A stretch of DNA of 18,048 nucleotides. Origin: an uncultured Collinsella sp. (GTDB lineage Bacteria; Actinomycetota; Coriobacteriia; Coriobacteriales; Coriobacteriaceae). The number at the start of each line of letters is the position of its first letter. The stretch's first letter is position 1. Where the stretch lies: contig CATYEN010000050.1 of NCBI GenBank assembly GCA_958405565.1, positions 1-18,048 of the forward strand, written 5' to 3'. Below, in pieces: positions 1-8,155 of this stretch. Below the pieces are notes generated by a model. That model was given only the letters and a program-made list of their open reading frames with translations, had not been told where the DNA came from and searched no databases. Made by a program: the position numbers and the translations under genes.

Positions 1-44
1 CCATCGCCTACCTGCGTGGGTAACTCAAACAATCGACGACTCTG

Positions 45-107
45 TTGCGGTTAAATACGGACTGCGGTGCCCCCTAGGGCTGCCAAACAGTCCGTATTTC
101 ACCGCAA
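45..107. repeat. 20-bp inverted repeat with 23-bp loop
   Basis: The arms at 45-64 (TTGCGGTTAAATACGGACTG) and 88-107 are reverse complements with one mismatch. The loop holds a second weak dyad (GGTGCCC against GGGCTGCC). No T-run follows on the plus strand, so a simple terminator is unlikely. It could be an intergenic palindromic repeat or an operator for something left of the window. Nothing else is seen in bases 1-120. Confidence 0.6.
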
Positions 108-121
108 CTTATAGAGCAGTC

Positions 122-166
122 GCACAAAAGTGCCGCCACGGAGAAGGGAGACGTCTCCGTGGCGGC
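122..166 (-). terminator. Rho-independent terminator of the LPXTG adhesin gene
   Basis: A perfect 13-bp stem (132-144 against 154-166, GCCGCCACGGAGA) closes a 9-nt loop. On the minus strand it is followed at once by ACTTTTGTG, giving the U-run. It lies about 80 nt past the adhesin stop codon. Confidence 0.85.
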
Positions 167-167
167 T

Positions 168-184
168 GGGGGTGGGGGTGGGGG
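168..184. repeat. Three G5 runs separated by single T
   Basis: GGGGG occurs three times (168-172, 174-178, 180-184) with one-base T spacers. It lies in the 3' untranslated stretch of the adhesin gene, so its transcript carries the C-rich complement. A G-quadruplex on the plus strand is possible but would need a fourth G tract from nearby GG pairs. Confidence 0.6.
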
Positions 185-208
185 CTATGTTCTGGCTCCC
201 CGCCGGCC

Positions 209-232
209 GCCCGGGGCCTTTTGGCCCCGGGC
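209..232 (-). other. Perfect 10-bp GC hairpin just after the adhesin stop
   Basis: GCCCGGGGCC (209-218), a TTTT loop and GGCCCCGGGC (223-232) form a perfect stem 13 nt after the stop codon at 246-248. No U-run follows on the minus strand, so it may protect the mRNA 3' end or help the downstream terminator. Confidence 0.6.
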
Positions 233-245
233 GCTGCCAGCGTGC

Positions 246-3200
246 CTAGCGCTTACGGATGCCCCAGACCAGGGCTCCGACGCCGGCCATGGCAATGACG
301 AATGCCATGAGCAGTGCAGCGCCCTGCTGGTCACCCGTGGTGGGCAGGAAACCCTTGACCGTCTTGACGATGTTCGTCACGGTCTTGGGCGTGCCGGGAT
401 CGGGCGTCGGCACGGGCGTTTCGGGCTTCTTGTACGTGTTGTTGAACACGATACCCTCGACACTCTTGTCGCCCTTGGTAAAGGTGACGTTCGCCTTGAG
501 GTTGCCCTCGCCGTCGTCGACCACGTTGACGGTCGCGGTAAAGACGGACTTGTCGTAGGTCATACCGGCCTCGTCGCCCTTGACCTCGCTGATGGTGTAG
601 ACGTACGTACCAGGCTCGTCGTACTCGAACTTGTCGAAGTTGATCTTGCCGTCGGCATCGTTGGTGACGGTGGACTCGACGTCCTCGCCAACGAGCTTAA
701 AGCTAAACTCGTCCTTCTTGAGCTCGCGGCCCTCGAGCACCTTGATGGCGCCGATGGAAACCTGCGTGGGCATGGCGTGATACTTGTTGGTAAAGCCAGC
801 CGACTCGGTGGTTCCATCGAGCTTGTGCGTCGCGGTCAGCGTGCCGTCGCCGTTGTCGGAGACGGTGGTCACGACGGTGTAGGTCGCGCCATCATAGGTG
901 ACGCCCTTGTACAGGCCGAGCGCGTTGGGGCAAGCCTCGCGCAGCGTGTACGTGTGCGTGCCGGGTGCCTCGTAGTGGATCGGGCTCAGCGTGACGGTAC
1001 CGTTGGCGTCGTTGGTGCCGCTCGCGACAGTCACGCCGTCCTCGAGCAGCTCAAACGTGAACTCTCCAGCTGCAAGGTCGCGTCCGGTCAGGCGCTTGAC
1101 GGTCTTGACCTGATCGGTCACCACAGAATCGGTGGGCGTCACGCTGTAGGTGTTGGTGAACGTAAAGGCCGCACCGTCGCCGCCTTCGCGCACGACCTTC
1201 AGATGTCCGGCACCGTCGTCAGTCACGGTGTAGGAAACCTTGCGCGTGGCGTTAGCGTCGTTGGTCACGCCAGGGGCACTACCGGACTCGGTCACCGTGT
1301 AGGTAAAGGTGTGCGAGCGCGGAGCGATGGGGGCTGCGGGCTTGGACTCGTCGTTGGCATCGTCGCCATCGACCGCATCGCCGCTCTCATCGGCGTCAGC
1401 CTCGGCCTCTGCCTCGTCAGCTTCGTCTGCCTCGGCCTTATCGGTCGCATCGTCCGTCACGCCCAGGGCGCGGTTGAGATCGTCGAGCGTAAAGTGGATC
1501 TTGCCAAAGTCCACGTTGCCGGCCGCGTCGTTGGTTGCGGTCGCGTGCTCGGGCATCGGGGCGCCCGCCTCGTCGGGGGTCACGGTAAAGGTGAACTTAC
1601 CCGTGATGTCGGCCGGGGCCAGGCCCTCGGCAGCCTGAAGCTTCTTGGTGCCGGCGAGTGCGGCATCAACGGCATCGGTGCCGTAGACGTTCTCGAACAA
1701 GGGCTCAATGCCGTCGTAGACAGGCGGCTTTGCCGTCAGGGTGCCGTCGCCATTGTCGACGACGATGACCTTAAAGCTGAAGCTCGGCGTTGCGGCCGTG
1801 ATGCCCTTGGCCGCGAGCTGCGGCGTGAACTCAAAGGCGGTGTAACCGATGGTCCATGCAAGCTTGGCATCCTTATCGGTGCGGACAGCGCGCTTGGCGT
1901 TTACCAAGTCGGCGAGCATCTCGGTAGTGTAATGCAGGAAACCGAAACTTACCTGCCCATTAACGTTGGTAGTGCACGTGCCCTCAATGGCTTCCTTCTC
2001 GCCTGCGTAGGCAATGCCAAAGTAGAACTCGCCGTCGGCCATCGGGCGACCGGTCAGGGTCTTGGTAGCAACGACCTTAGCAGGGGCGCCACCAGTCGTG
2101 TTGGTCGTAGCGCTATAGCGGTTGACGAACGGGACCACAGCGCTCTCGACCGCAGCGGCACCAGTCTTGTACTCGGTCACCAGCGGCGTACCCTCGGAAC
2201 CGCCAGAAACAGTCGTCGTGGCGGTGAGCGTACCGGCGGTGTCGTCGGCGATGGCGATCGTCACGGTGCGGACAGCGTCGTCGTAGGTGTAGCCGGGCTG
2301 GCCGTCGTTCTTCTCGGCCACGGTGTACTTGAAGGTCTTACCGGCGTCATCCTGCGTAAACTTGACCTCATGGCCAGCCAGAACGTCGATCAGACCGACC
2401 GTTCCCTCTGCCGCTGCAGGGGACTTGAATTCGTTGGCCCCGGGCAGCAGGCCAAGCGCCTTGGCCGAAGCCTCGTCGGCGGGCTTCACGGTAAAGGTGA
2501 ACTGACCCTCGGTCATGGGACGTCCGGAGAGGGTCTTGCTGAGCTTGAGGCCGCCGGCCGCGGTGTAGTTAAGCTCAGAGCGATACGTGTTGGTAAAGCG
2601 TCCGTTTTCCTTCTTGGTGACGTTGGCGGTCAGCTTGCCCTCGCTGTCCTCGGTCACGGTTACTTCGGCGGTCGCGACATGGGCGTCATACGTCATGCCG
2701 ACCGTGCTGCCCGCGTTCTCGCGGATCTCGTACTTGTAGGTTCCGGCAGCCGTGTAGCGAATCTTCCCGAACTTGATGGCGGCGATGCCGTCCTTCGCGT
2801 CGTGATTGCTCACGGTTACGGTTGCAGGATTGGGCAGCGGGGTGCCGTCGGGAGCGGTGATGGTAAAGCTGAACTCGTCCCCATCCGTCCACTCGCGACC
2901 GTCGATGGCCTTGCTCAGGCCAAAGTCGAGCTCTGCATCGATCGGGGTCACGCTGTAGGCGTTCTCGAAGATCGCCTCCTCGGCGTCCTGCAAGACATGC
3001 TCGGCCTTGAGCGTGCCGTCGCCGTTGTCCGTGATGGTGGTCACGATGGTGTACTTGGCGTCGCTGTACGTGATGCCGCCGGCGCTGCCCTTGGCCTCGC
3101 GCAGCGTGTAGGTGTGCTTACCGGCCTTGTCGTACTTCACGGCGTTCATCGTGATCTTGCCGTCGGCAGCGTTCTTGCCGGTGGCGACGACCTTGGCGTC

Positions 3201-6200
3201 CTTGCCCTCGCCCTCGACGAGCTCGAAGGAGAACTCGCCGTCCTTGAGGTCGCGCCCGGTCAGGACCTTGGTCGCAGTGATCTTGTCGGTGACGCTAAAC
3301 TCGTCGGGGTTCGGCTTGTAGCTGTTGTTGAACTTCGCCTCGTCGGCGTCCTTCAGCTTGTGCGCAGCGCTGAGCGTGCCGTCACCGTTGTCGGTGATGG
3401 TCGTCTCGATGGTGTAGGTCTTGCCGTCGTAGGTGATGCCGTTGTTGGCGTCGCCCGGGACCTCGCGCAGCGTGTAGGTATGCTTGCCGGCCTCGGTATA
3501 CTCGATGGCGCCCATCGTGATCTTGCCGTCGGCATCGTTCTTACCGGTGGCAACGACCTTGGCGTCCTCGCCCTCGACGAGCTCGAAGCCAAACTCGCCT
3601 TCCTTGAGATCGCGACCGGTCAGGACCTTGGTCGCCGCAATCTTGTCGGTGACACTCGACTTGCCAGGATTCGGCTTGTAGGTGTTCTCGAAGATCGCCT
3701 TCTCGGCGTTCTGCAGCTTATGCTCGACGCTGAGGGTGCCGTCGCCGTTGTCCGTAACCGTAGTCACGATGGTGTATTGGGCGGTGCTGTAGGTAATGCC
3801 GTTCTCGGTGGCGCCGGTCTTGGTCTCGCGCAGCGTGTAGGTGTGTTCGCCGGCCTCGGTGTACGTGACGGGGTCCATCACGATCTTGCCGTCGGCATTG
3901 TTGGTGCCGGTAGCGGCAACAACGTTACCTTCGACGAGCTCAAAGCGGAACTCGCCGGCTACAAGGCCAAGCTCGCGCCCGGTCAGGACCTTAGTCGCGT
4001 TGATCTGGTCGGTGACGCTGGAGTCCTTGGGGGTCAGGTTGTAGGAGTTCTTGAACTCGGCGGTCTTGGCGTCCTTCAGGACATGCTTGGCCTCGAGCGT
4101 GCCGTCGCCCTTGTCGGTGATGGTGGTCACGACGGTGAACTTGGCGTCGCTGTAAGTGATGCCGCCAGTCTTACCCTTGATCTCGCGCAGCGTGTAGGTG
4201 TGCTTGCCGGGCTTGTCGTACTTCACGGCACCCATCGAGATGTTGCCCTTGGCGTCGTTGGTGCCGGTGGCGACGACCTTGGCATCCTTGCCCTCGCCCT
4301 CGACGAGCTCGAAGGAGAACTCGCCTTCCTTGAGGCCGCGCCCGTCCAGGACCTTCTTCGCGGTGATCTTGTCTGTGACGCTGGAGTCGACAGGCGTCAC
4401 GCTATAGGTATTGGTGAACGTAAATGCCACATCGCCGTCCGGCTTATGGGATACGCTCAGCTTACCCTTGCCGTCATCGGTCACGGTGAAGGAAACCGTG
4501 CGCGAAGGCTTGGCGTCGTTAGTCACGCCAGCCACCTCGCCGGACTCGGTCACGGTGTAGGTAAAGGTGTGCTCGCGCTTCTCGGGCTTATCGCCCAGAG
4601 CCTTGTTAAGGTCGTCGAGCGTAAAGGTGATCTTGCCAAAGTCGACCTTGCCGGCCGCGTCGTTGGTCACGCTCGTGCTCGTAGGCATGGGCGCGCCATC
4701 TTCGCCGGTCACGATAAAGGTGAACTTGCCGGTGATGCCGGCCGGGGTCAGACCATCGGCGACCTGCAGATTCTTGATGCCCACAAGCGATGCCTCGGCA
4801 GCATTCGTGGTGTAGGCGTTCTTGAACTCGATGCTCTTGGCGTCCTTGGCGTCCTTGGCATCCTTCAGCTCGTGCGTTGCCACCAGCTGACCCTTGCCGT
4901 TATCGCTGATGGTCGTCACGATGGTGTAGACCGTTTCGTCGTAGGCAATACCACCGGCGTTACCCTTGACCTCGTGCAGCTTGTAGGTGTGCTGACCGAT
5001 CTCAGTGTACTTGATGGCCTTGAACTTCACCTTGCCACTGGCGTCGTTTGTAACGGTCTCGATAAGCTTAGAATCCTCGCCCTTGAGCTCGCGCAGCTCG
5101 AAGCTGAACTCGCCGGCCGCCAAGTCGCGCCCGGTCAGGGACTTGGTCACGTCAATCTTGTCGGTAACGCTGGACTCAACAGGCTTCGCAGTGTAAACGT
5201 TCTTGAACTCGGTCTCGCCTGCTTCACTCCAGGCCACCTGCACGTCAGCGCTCAGCTCGCCCTTCTTGTTGGGCGTCACCGTCACGGTGATCTTCGCGAC
5301 GTTCTTGCTGTAGGCAACGCCGTCAACCGTGGCCCCAGCGTTCTTCTCGCTGACCTTGTAGACATACGTGCCAGGTGCCTTGTATTCGATCGTGCCGAAG
5401 TTAATGGCCGCCTTGACCTCATTCGGATCGTTATTGGTCACGGACACAGTCACGGGCTCAGTCGCGGACTCGGGCATCGGGGCGTTGTTCTCGGACGTCA
5501 GCTCAAACTCAAACGCGTCCTCTTTCGTCCAGGCGCGGCCCTCGAGCACCTTGGTCAGGCCGAAGTCGGCCTTGGTGTCCACCGTCGTCGGCGTCATGTC
5601 GTACTTATAGCTGATCTTGCCGTTGTTGCCCAGGTAGGAATTAACATGCGTCGCGGTCGCCTTGGCGGACGTGTTATTCCACTTGGGGTTGAGAACGTCG
5701 GTCGCGGTACTGGTGTTGTTGCCGCCCACGCTCTCCTTGGTGGTGTGGAGCTCGTCAATAAATGCCAGGCGCGCGGTTCCGATACTAAACGACAGGCTGC
5801 CGCTCTTCTTGTCAGCAACAATAGCGCCGTCGAACTTCGCAGCATCGCCGCCCTTGAATGCAATGACATCGGTCGCAGACTTGGCCTCGCCGTTCTCACC
5901 CTGCTCCTCAAACTCATCCTTATAGTAATAGGTGGTGTTATCATCCAGCGAGCCCGTTGCCGGCTTCGTGCAGCCCTCATCCGTGTAAATAGGAGTCTGC
6001 TTCTGGAAGTAGTAGTAGCGGTTGGTGTCGGCCGGCTCAAAGGTCGCAACCGTATCACCCAGCGCGCCGCCGCTCCACTTGTTCGCGTAGAAGCTCACGG
6101 TCTTGGCGTCGTCATCGGCATTGCGCTCGATGTAGTCCTTGAGCCCCGTTACCTTCTCGGGCGTAAACAGGTTGTCGAGTGCGACCTTCTTCACGCTCGA

Positions 6201-7661
6201 GGCATACTTCACCTGGATGGGCTTAACGGTGTCGACCGAAAGCTTGCCGTCTACGGTCTTAAAGTGGCTCAGCGGAATCAACGATGCGGGGATGCTGACC
6301 GTTACAATATCGCCCTTTCGGGGATTTTTATCGTCGGCGCGCTGCACGGTGATGAGCAGGTCTTTTGCCTTGTCATCGAACTCGTACGTGTCGGTATTGG
6401 TTTCTTTGTTGAACATCTTGTTCGGCTTGGTAAACGATGTGCCGTTGATGACGACCTCGGTGAAGCTGTCGACCTGCATAAAGTCGCCCAGCTCATCGGT
6501 AAACGTGATGTAACCGGACTTGGTCTCGTAGCCCTTCTGAATTTCGGTCGGATAAGGCTTCTCCGACGTAATGGCTTGCGAGATGTCGTCGAAGACCTTC
6601 TTGAGCTCATCGGCATTGGTCGCCGACTTGTAGTAGTCGGAATTATCCGCACGCGTACCGTGAGTGTTCCATGCCGTGGCATTGGGGTAGTTGCTCGACA
6701 CGGCCTGCATGAACTTGTTCGCTTTATTCGCTTCGTCTGTTCCTAAATCTTGAATGCCTGCACTGGGATTCGCTCCGCTAAAGATACCGATGGTATAAAC
6801 GGTGGCCTTGCCGTCCTTCATGCTCTTGGCAGCCGTCACGGCAGCGTTAGCGACTGTAGGATTGAATTCACTTTGACTCGTTGGCGTACCATCAGTAAAG
6901 AAGACAATAATCTTCTTGGCGTCTTTGCGACCAGAAGTCCTGTCCTTAGCCAGCTCCAGACCATAATCGGCACGTGTGGCACCGGCGGGTTTAATACCGG
7001 CAATTGTATCCTTAAGAGCTTTCACGTTGCTGCCGGAACAATCAATCAGGTCCTTCATTACCTGCGAGTAGTTGTACTTGAATTGGCCTTGGTAGTACGT
7101 ATCGTTGCCGATATTGTTGGACTTATCGCCCGCGAACTTAACGACGGCAACCTTATGCTGCCTATCCACGCCCTCGACACCCTCGTTTTGCTTGGCAATG
7201 GTATCGATAAAGCTATTCGCAGCGTTCTTCAGTGCAACGATGCGCTTGGTGCGATCTCCGCCACCCATAGGATCATCCATCGAGCCAGAAGCATCCAGCA
7301 CCATCACGATGTCGAGTGGCGTGGTGACTGTCACGGTTGAATTAGACGTCGAGGACATCGCCGAAAGCGTAGTCAAAAAGTCTGACGCTTCGTCTTTTCC
7401 AGTTGCCTCAACCGTCTTGTCGGTCCAGATTCGGCCGACGTTTTGAGTCGTCACCTTATTGCCGCTGTGGCCGGCCGCCCATTTTTCCCAGCGTCCGCTG
7501 GTGTCGGGGTCGACGACCGTCGGTCCGCTCACTGTCGGCCCGTCCATTCCTGTGCTGGACCTGGCGTTGGCCTCGGGCAGCATGGCGAATGCTGCAGCCG
7601 GCAACACCAGCACTACGGCCAGTATCACCGCCAAGAGACCCCTCGTGTACTTACCCATCAT
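246..7661 (-). CDS. Giant LPXTG adhesin: vWA domain plus 13 isopeptide pilin-like domains
   Basis: Cell-wall anchored surface protein of 2471 residues, probably a fibrous adhesin or pilus-tip-like protein. Seen in order: signal peptide (about 1-26, ending AFA); von Willebrand A domain (about 115-365) with MIDAS residues D123, S125, S127, T229 and D257; a beta-rich linker (366-692); thirteen tandem Spy0128/FctA-like domains (693-2412); a Pro-rich stretch; LPTTG at 2439-2443 (bases 333-347); a membrane helix (2448-2467) and the tail RKR. The sortase motif implies covalent attachment to peptidoglycan; no sortase gene is in the window. The AGAAGGGAG ribosome site sits only two bases before the first ATG (7661) and five before the second (7658), so translation may start at 7658. 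It is monocistronic, with its own terminator at 122-166. The ligand is unknown. Confidence 0.95.
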   Translation of the reverse strand: MMGKYTRGLLAVILAVVLVLPAAAFAMLPEANARSSTGMDGPTVSGPTVVDPDTSGRWEKWAAGHSGNKVTTQNVGRIWTDKTVEATGKDEASDFLTTLSAMSSTSNSTVTVTTPLDIVMVLDASGSMDDPMGGGDRTKRIVALKNAANSFIDTIAKQNEGVEGVDRQHKVAVVKFAGDKSNNIGNDTYYQGQFKYNYSQVMKDLIDCSGSNVKALKDTIAGIKPAGATRADYGLELAKDRTSGRKDAKKIIVFFTDGTPTSQSEFNPTVANAAVTAAKSMKDGKATVYTIGIFSGANPSAGIQDLGTDEANKANKFMQAVSSNYPNATAWNTHGTRADNSDYYKSATNADELKKVFDDISQAITSEKPYPTEIQKGYETKSGYITFTDELGDFMQVDSFTEVVINGTSFTKPNKMFNKETNTDTYEFDDKAKDLLITVQRADDKNPRKGDIVTVSIPASLIPLSHFKTVDGKLSVDTVKPIQVKYASSVKKVALDNLFTPEKVTGLKDYIERNADDDAKTVSFYANKWSGGALGDTVATFEPADTNRYYYFQKQTPIYTDEGCTKPATGSLDDNTTYYYKDEFEEQGENGEAKSATDVIAFKGGDAAKFDGAIVADKKSGSLSFSIGTARLAFIDELHTTKESVGGNNTSTATDVLNPKWNNTSAKATATHVNSYLGNNGKISYKYDMTPTTVDTKADFGLTKVLEGRAWTKEDAFEFELTSENNAPMPESATEPVTVSVTNNDPNEVKAAINFGTIEYKAPGTYVYKVSEKNAGATVDGVAYSKNVAKITVTVTPNKKGELSADVQVAWSEAGETEFKNVYTAKPVESSVTDKIDVTKSLTGRDLAAGEFSFELRELKGEDSKLIETVTNDASGKVKFKAIKYTEIGQHTYKLHEVKGNAGGIAYDETVYTIVTTISDNGKGQLVATHELKDAKDAKDAKSIEFKNAYTTNAAEASLVGIKNLQVADGLTPAGITGKFTFIVTGEDGAPMPTSTSVTNDAAGKVDFGKITFTLDDLNKALGDKPEKREHTFTYTVTESGEVAGVTNDAKPSRTVSFTVTDDGKGKLSVSHKPDGDVAFTFTNTYSVTPVDSSVTDKITAKKVLDGRGLKEGEFSFELVEGEGKDAKVVATGTNDAKGNISMGAVKYDKPGKHTYTLREIKGKTGGITYSDAKFTVVTTITDKGDGTLEAKHVLKDAKTAEFKNSYNLTPKDSSVTDQINATKVLTGRELGLVAGEFRFELVEGNVVAATGTNNADGKIVMDPVTYTEAGEHTYTLRETKTGATENGITYSTAQYTIVTTVTDNGDGTLSVEHKLQNAEKAIFENTYKPNPGKSSVTDKIAATKVLTGRDLKEGEFGFELVEGEDAKVVATGKNDADGKITMGAIEYTEAGKHTYTLREVPGDANNGITYDGKTYTIETTITDNGDGTLSAAHKLKDADEAKFNNSYKPNPDEFSVTDKITATKVLTGRDLKDGEFSFELVEGEGKDAKVVATGKNAADGKITMNAVKYDKAGKHTYTLREAKGSAGGITYSDAKYTIVTTITDNGDGTLKAEHVLQDAEEAIFENAYSVTPIDAELDFGLSKAIDGREWTDGDEFSFTITAPDGTPLPNPATVTVSNHDAKDGIAAIKFGKIRYTAAGTYKYEIRENAGSTVGMTYDAHVATAEVTVTEDSEGKLTANVTKKENGRFTNTYRSELNYTAAGGLKLSKTLSGRPMTEGQFTFTVKPADEASAKALGLLPGANEFKSPAAAEGTVGLIDVLAGHEVKFTQDDAGKTFKYTVAEKNDGQPGYTYDDAVRTVTIAIADDTAGTLTATTTVSGGSEGTPLVTEYKTGAAAVESAVVPFVNRYSATTNTTGGAPAKVVATKTLTGRPMADGEFYFGIAYAGEKEAIEGTCTTNVNGQVSFGFLHYTTEMLADLVNAKRAVRTDKDAKLAWTIGYTAFEFTPQLAAKGITAATPSFSFKVIVVDNGDGTLTAKPPVYDGIEPLFENVYGTDAVDAALAGTKKLQAAEGLAPADITGKFTFTVTPDEAGAPMPEHATATNDAAGNVDFGKIHFTLDDLNRALGVTDDATDKAEADEADEAEAEADADESGDAVDGDDANDESKPAAPIAPRSHTFTYTVTESGSAPGVTNDANATRKVSYTVTDDGAGHLKVVREGGDGAAFTFTNTYSVTPTDSVVTDQVKTVKRLTGRDLAAGEFTFELLEDGVTVASGTNDANGTVTLSPIHYEAPGTHTYTLREACPNALGLYKGVTYDGATYTVVTTVSDNGDGTLTATHKLDGTTESAGFTNKYHAMPTQVSIGAIKVLEGRELKKDEFSFKLVGEDVESTVTNDADGKINFDKFEYDEPGTYVYTISEVKGDEAGMTYDKSVFTATVNVVDDGEGNLKANVTFTKGDKSVEGIVFNNTYKKPETPVPTPDPGTPKTVTNIVKTVKGFLPTTGDQQGAALLMAFVIAMAGVGALVWGIRKR
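426..5585 (-). repeat. Thirteen tandem Lys-Asn isopeptide domains in the adhesin
   Basis: Each domain of roughly 115-175 residues starts with a K in a K-x-L-x-G-R-like motif, has a Glu in a Y-x-[LVI]-x-E-like strand, and ends with Asn in F-x-N-x-Y. K/E/N by domain: 704/772/821, 840/897/948, 963/1039/1084, 1103/1160/1205, 1224/1279/1326, 1345/1400/1446, 1465/1522/1567, 1584/1648/1691, 1709/1783/1847, 1867/1944/1991, 2006/2125/2170, 2189/2242/2292, 2307/2359/2408. In Spy0128-type pilins these residues form a self-catalysed Lys-Asn bond, so all thirteen domains are predicted to be internally cross-linked. Subtypes run A B C B B B B A D E C B F. Domains 4-7 are very alike at DNA level and could recombine. 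Confidence 0.88.
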
Positions 7662-7710
7662 GTCTCCCTTCTCGCAGGATCAGACCTTGCATCAGCCTAA
7701 AGTTACGAAA

Positions 7711-7793
7711 TGAGACACAGTTAGGGCAGGTGACACACGTTCCAGATTCAGTTTTGGGTGTGAGACAAATGTCTCACCAAAGTTGAGACACAG
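7711..7793. promoter_or_regulatory. Cluster of TGAGACA operator-like sites upstream of the adhesin
   Basis: GTGAGACA (7760-7767) and TGTCTCAC (7770-7777) form a perfect 8-bp dyad with a 2-bp spacer. TGAGACACAG occurs twice more as a direct repeat at 7711-7720 and 7784-7793. The cluster lies 50-135 bp before the adhesin start, where a promoter and regulator sites are expected. No convincing -35/-10 pair was found. The bound protein is unknown. Confidence 0.5.
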
Positions 7794-7802
7794 CGTTTTC
7801 GC

Positions 7803-7853
7803 AGGAAAACGGGTGCGACTCGAGATCGACGAGCCAAAATGATCCGTTTTCCT
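7803..7853. repeat. 10-bp inverted repeat AGGAAAACGG with 31-bp spacer
   Basis: AGGAAAACGG (7803-7812) and CCGTTTTCCT (7844-7853) are exact reverse complements. It lies between the operator-like cluster and the C6G10 tract. It may be a regulator site or weak hairpin; no T-run supports termination. Confidence 0.45.
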
Positions 7854-7857
7854 CCGT

Positions 7858-7873
7858 CCCCCCGGGGGGGGGG
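7858..7873. repeat. C6G10 homopolymer tract
   Basis: Six C followed by ten G, about 200 bp upstream of the adhesin start. Tracts of this length are prone to slippage in replication and to assembly error. Confidence 0.7.
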
Positions 7874-7904
7874 ATCAGGGGCTGCTACCAATACGGCACC
7901 ATTT

Positions 7905-8058
7905 CAAAACTATGCCGGTTTACTACGATAAAAACGAAATCCCCGACCACACCCGCTTTTTTCGCAAAGTCGCAAGCCGTCTACCTGCGGTTTTGTTTTT
8001 GCTGAATGCGGTGTGGTTGGAGGTTGGCGATTTATCGTAGTAAACCGGCATAGTTTTG
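7905..8058. repeat. 154-bp element with perfect 28-bp terminal inverted repeats (MITE-like or long hairpin)
   Basis: Bases 7905-7932 and 8031-8058 are exact reverse complements over 28 bp (core CTATGCCGGTTTACTACGAT). The inner sequence is also partly complementary: CCGACCACACCCGC near 7953 resembles the complement of GCGGTGTGGTTGG near 8010. The whole segment could therefore fold as one long imperfect hairpin. No target-site duplication is evident and no credible gene is inside. It could be a miniature transposon-like element, a dispersed intergenic palindrome or a structured RNA between the ech operon end and the adhesin promoter. Confidence 0.75.
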
Positions 8059-8073
8059 TTCGCAGCGGCCCAA

Positions 8074-8123
8074 CCGCGCGTTCACGCGCGGGGCCGGTGG
8101 GGCAATTTTGCCCCACCGGCCCC
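8074..8123 (-). terminator. Tandem GC hairpins after echF, probable operon end
   Basis: A perfect 16-bp stem (8090-8105 against 8108-8123) lies 21 nt past the echF stop. It overlaps by two bases a second stem, CCGCGCG-TTCA-CGCGCGG (8074-8091). There is no clear U-run on the minus strand, so it may act as a transcript-stabilising or Rho-assisted end rather than a classic intrinsic terminator. Confidence 0.5.
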
Positions 8124-8155
8124 TATTCCAGCTCTATTCCAGCACTACTCCGGCT
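8123..8155 (-). repeat. Three 11-bp tandem repeats across the echF stop codon
   Basis: CTATTCCAGCT (8123-8133), CTATTCCAGCA (8134-8144) and CTACTCCGGCT (8145-8155) follow each other. On the coding strand each unit ends in TAG, and the echF stop is in the first-transcribed unit. This suggests local slippage duplication at the gene end. Confidence 0.6.

Noticed and set aside
1677..2099. Tenth adhesin domain first seemed to lack the catalytic Glu
   Set aside because: Realignment of YTAFE (1940-1944) with the Y-x-V-x-E strand of the third and eleventh domains restores the Glu as E1944.
159..6746. Plus-strand open frame of 2195 codons opposite the adhesin gene
   Set aside because: It mirrors the repeats of the minus-strand gene and arises from G/C-rich third positions that remove stops on the opposite strand. 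It has no family motifs or ribosome site, while the minus frame has signal peptide, MIDAS and LPTTG.
7910..8116. Minus-strand 68-codon frame across the 154-bp inverted-repeat element
   Set aside because: It runs through both arms of the palindrome and the GC hairpins and has no coding features.
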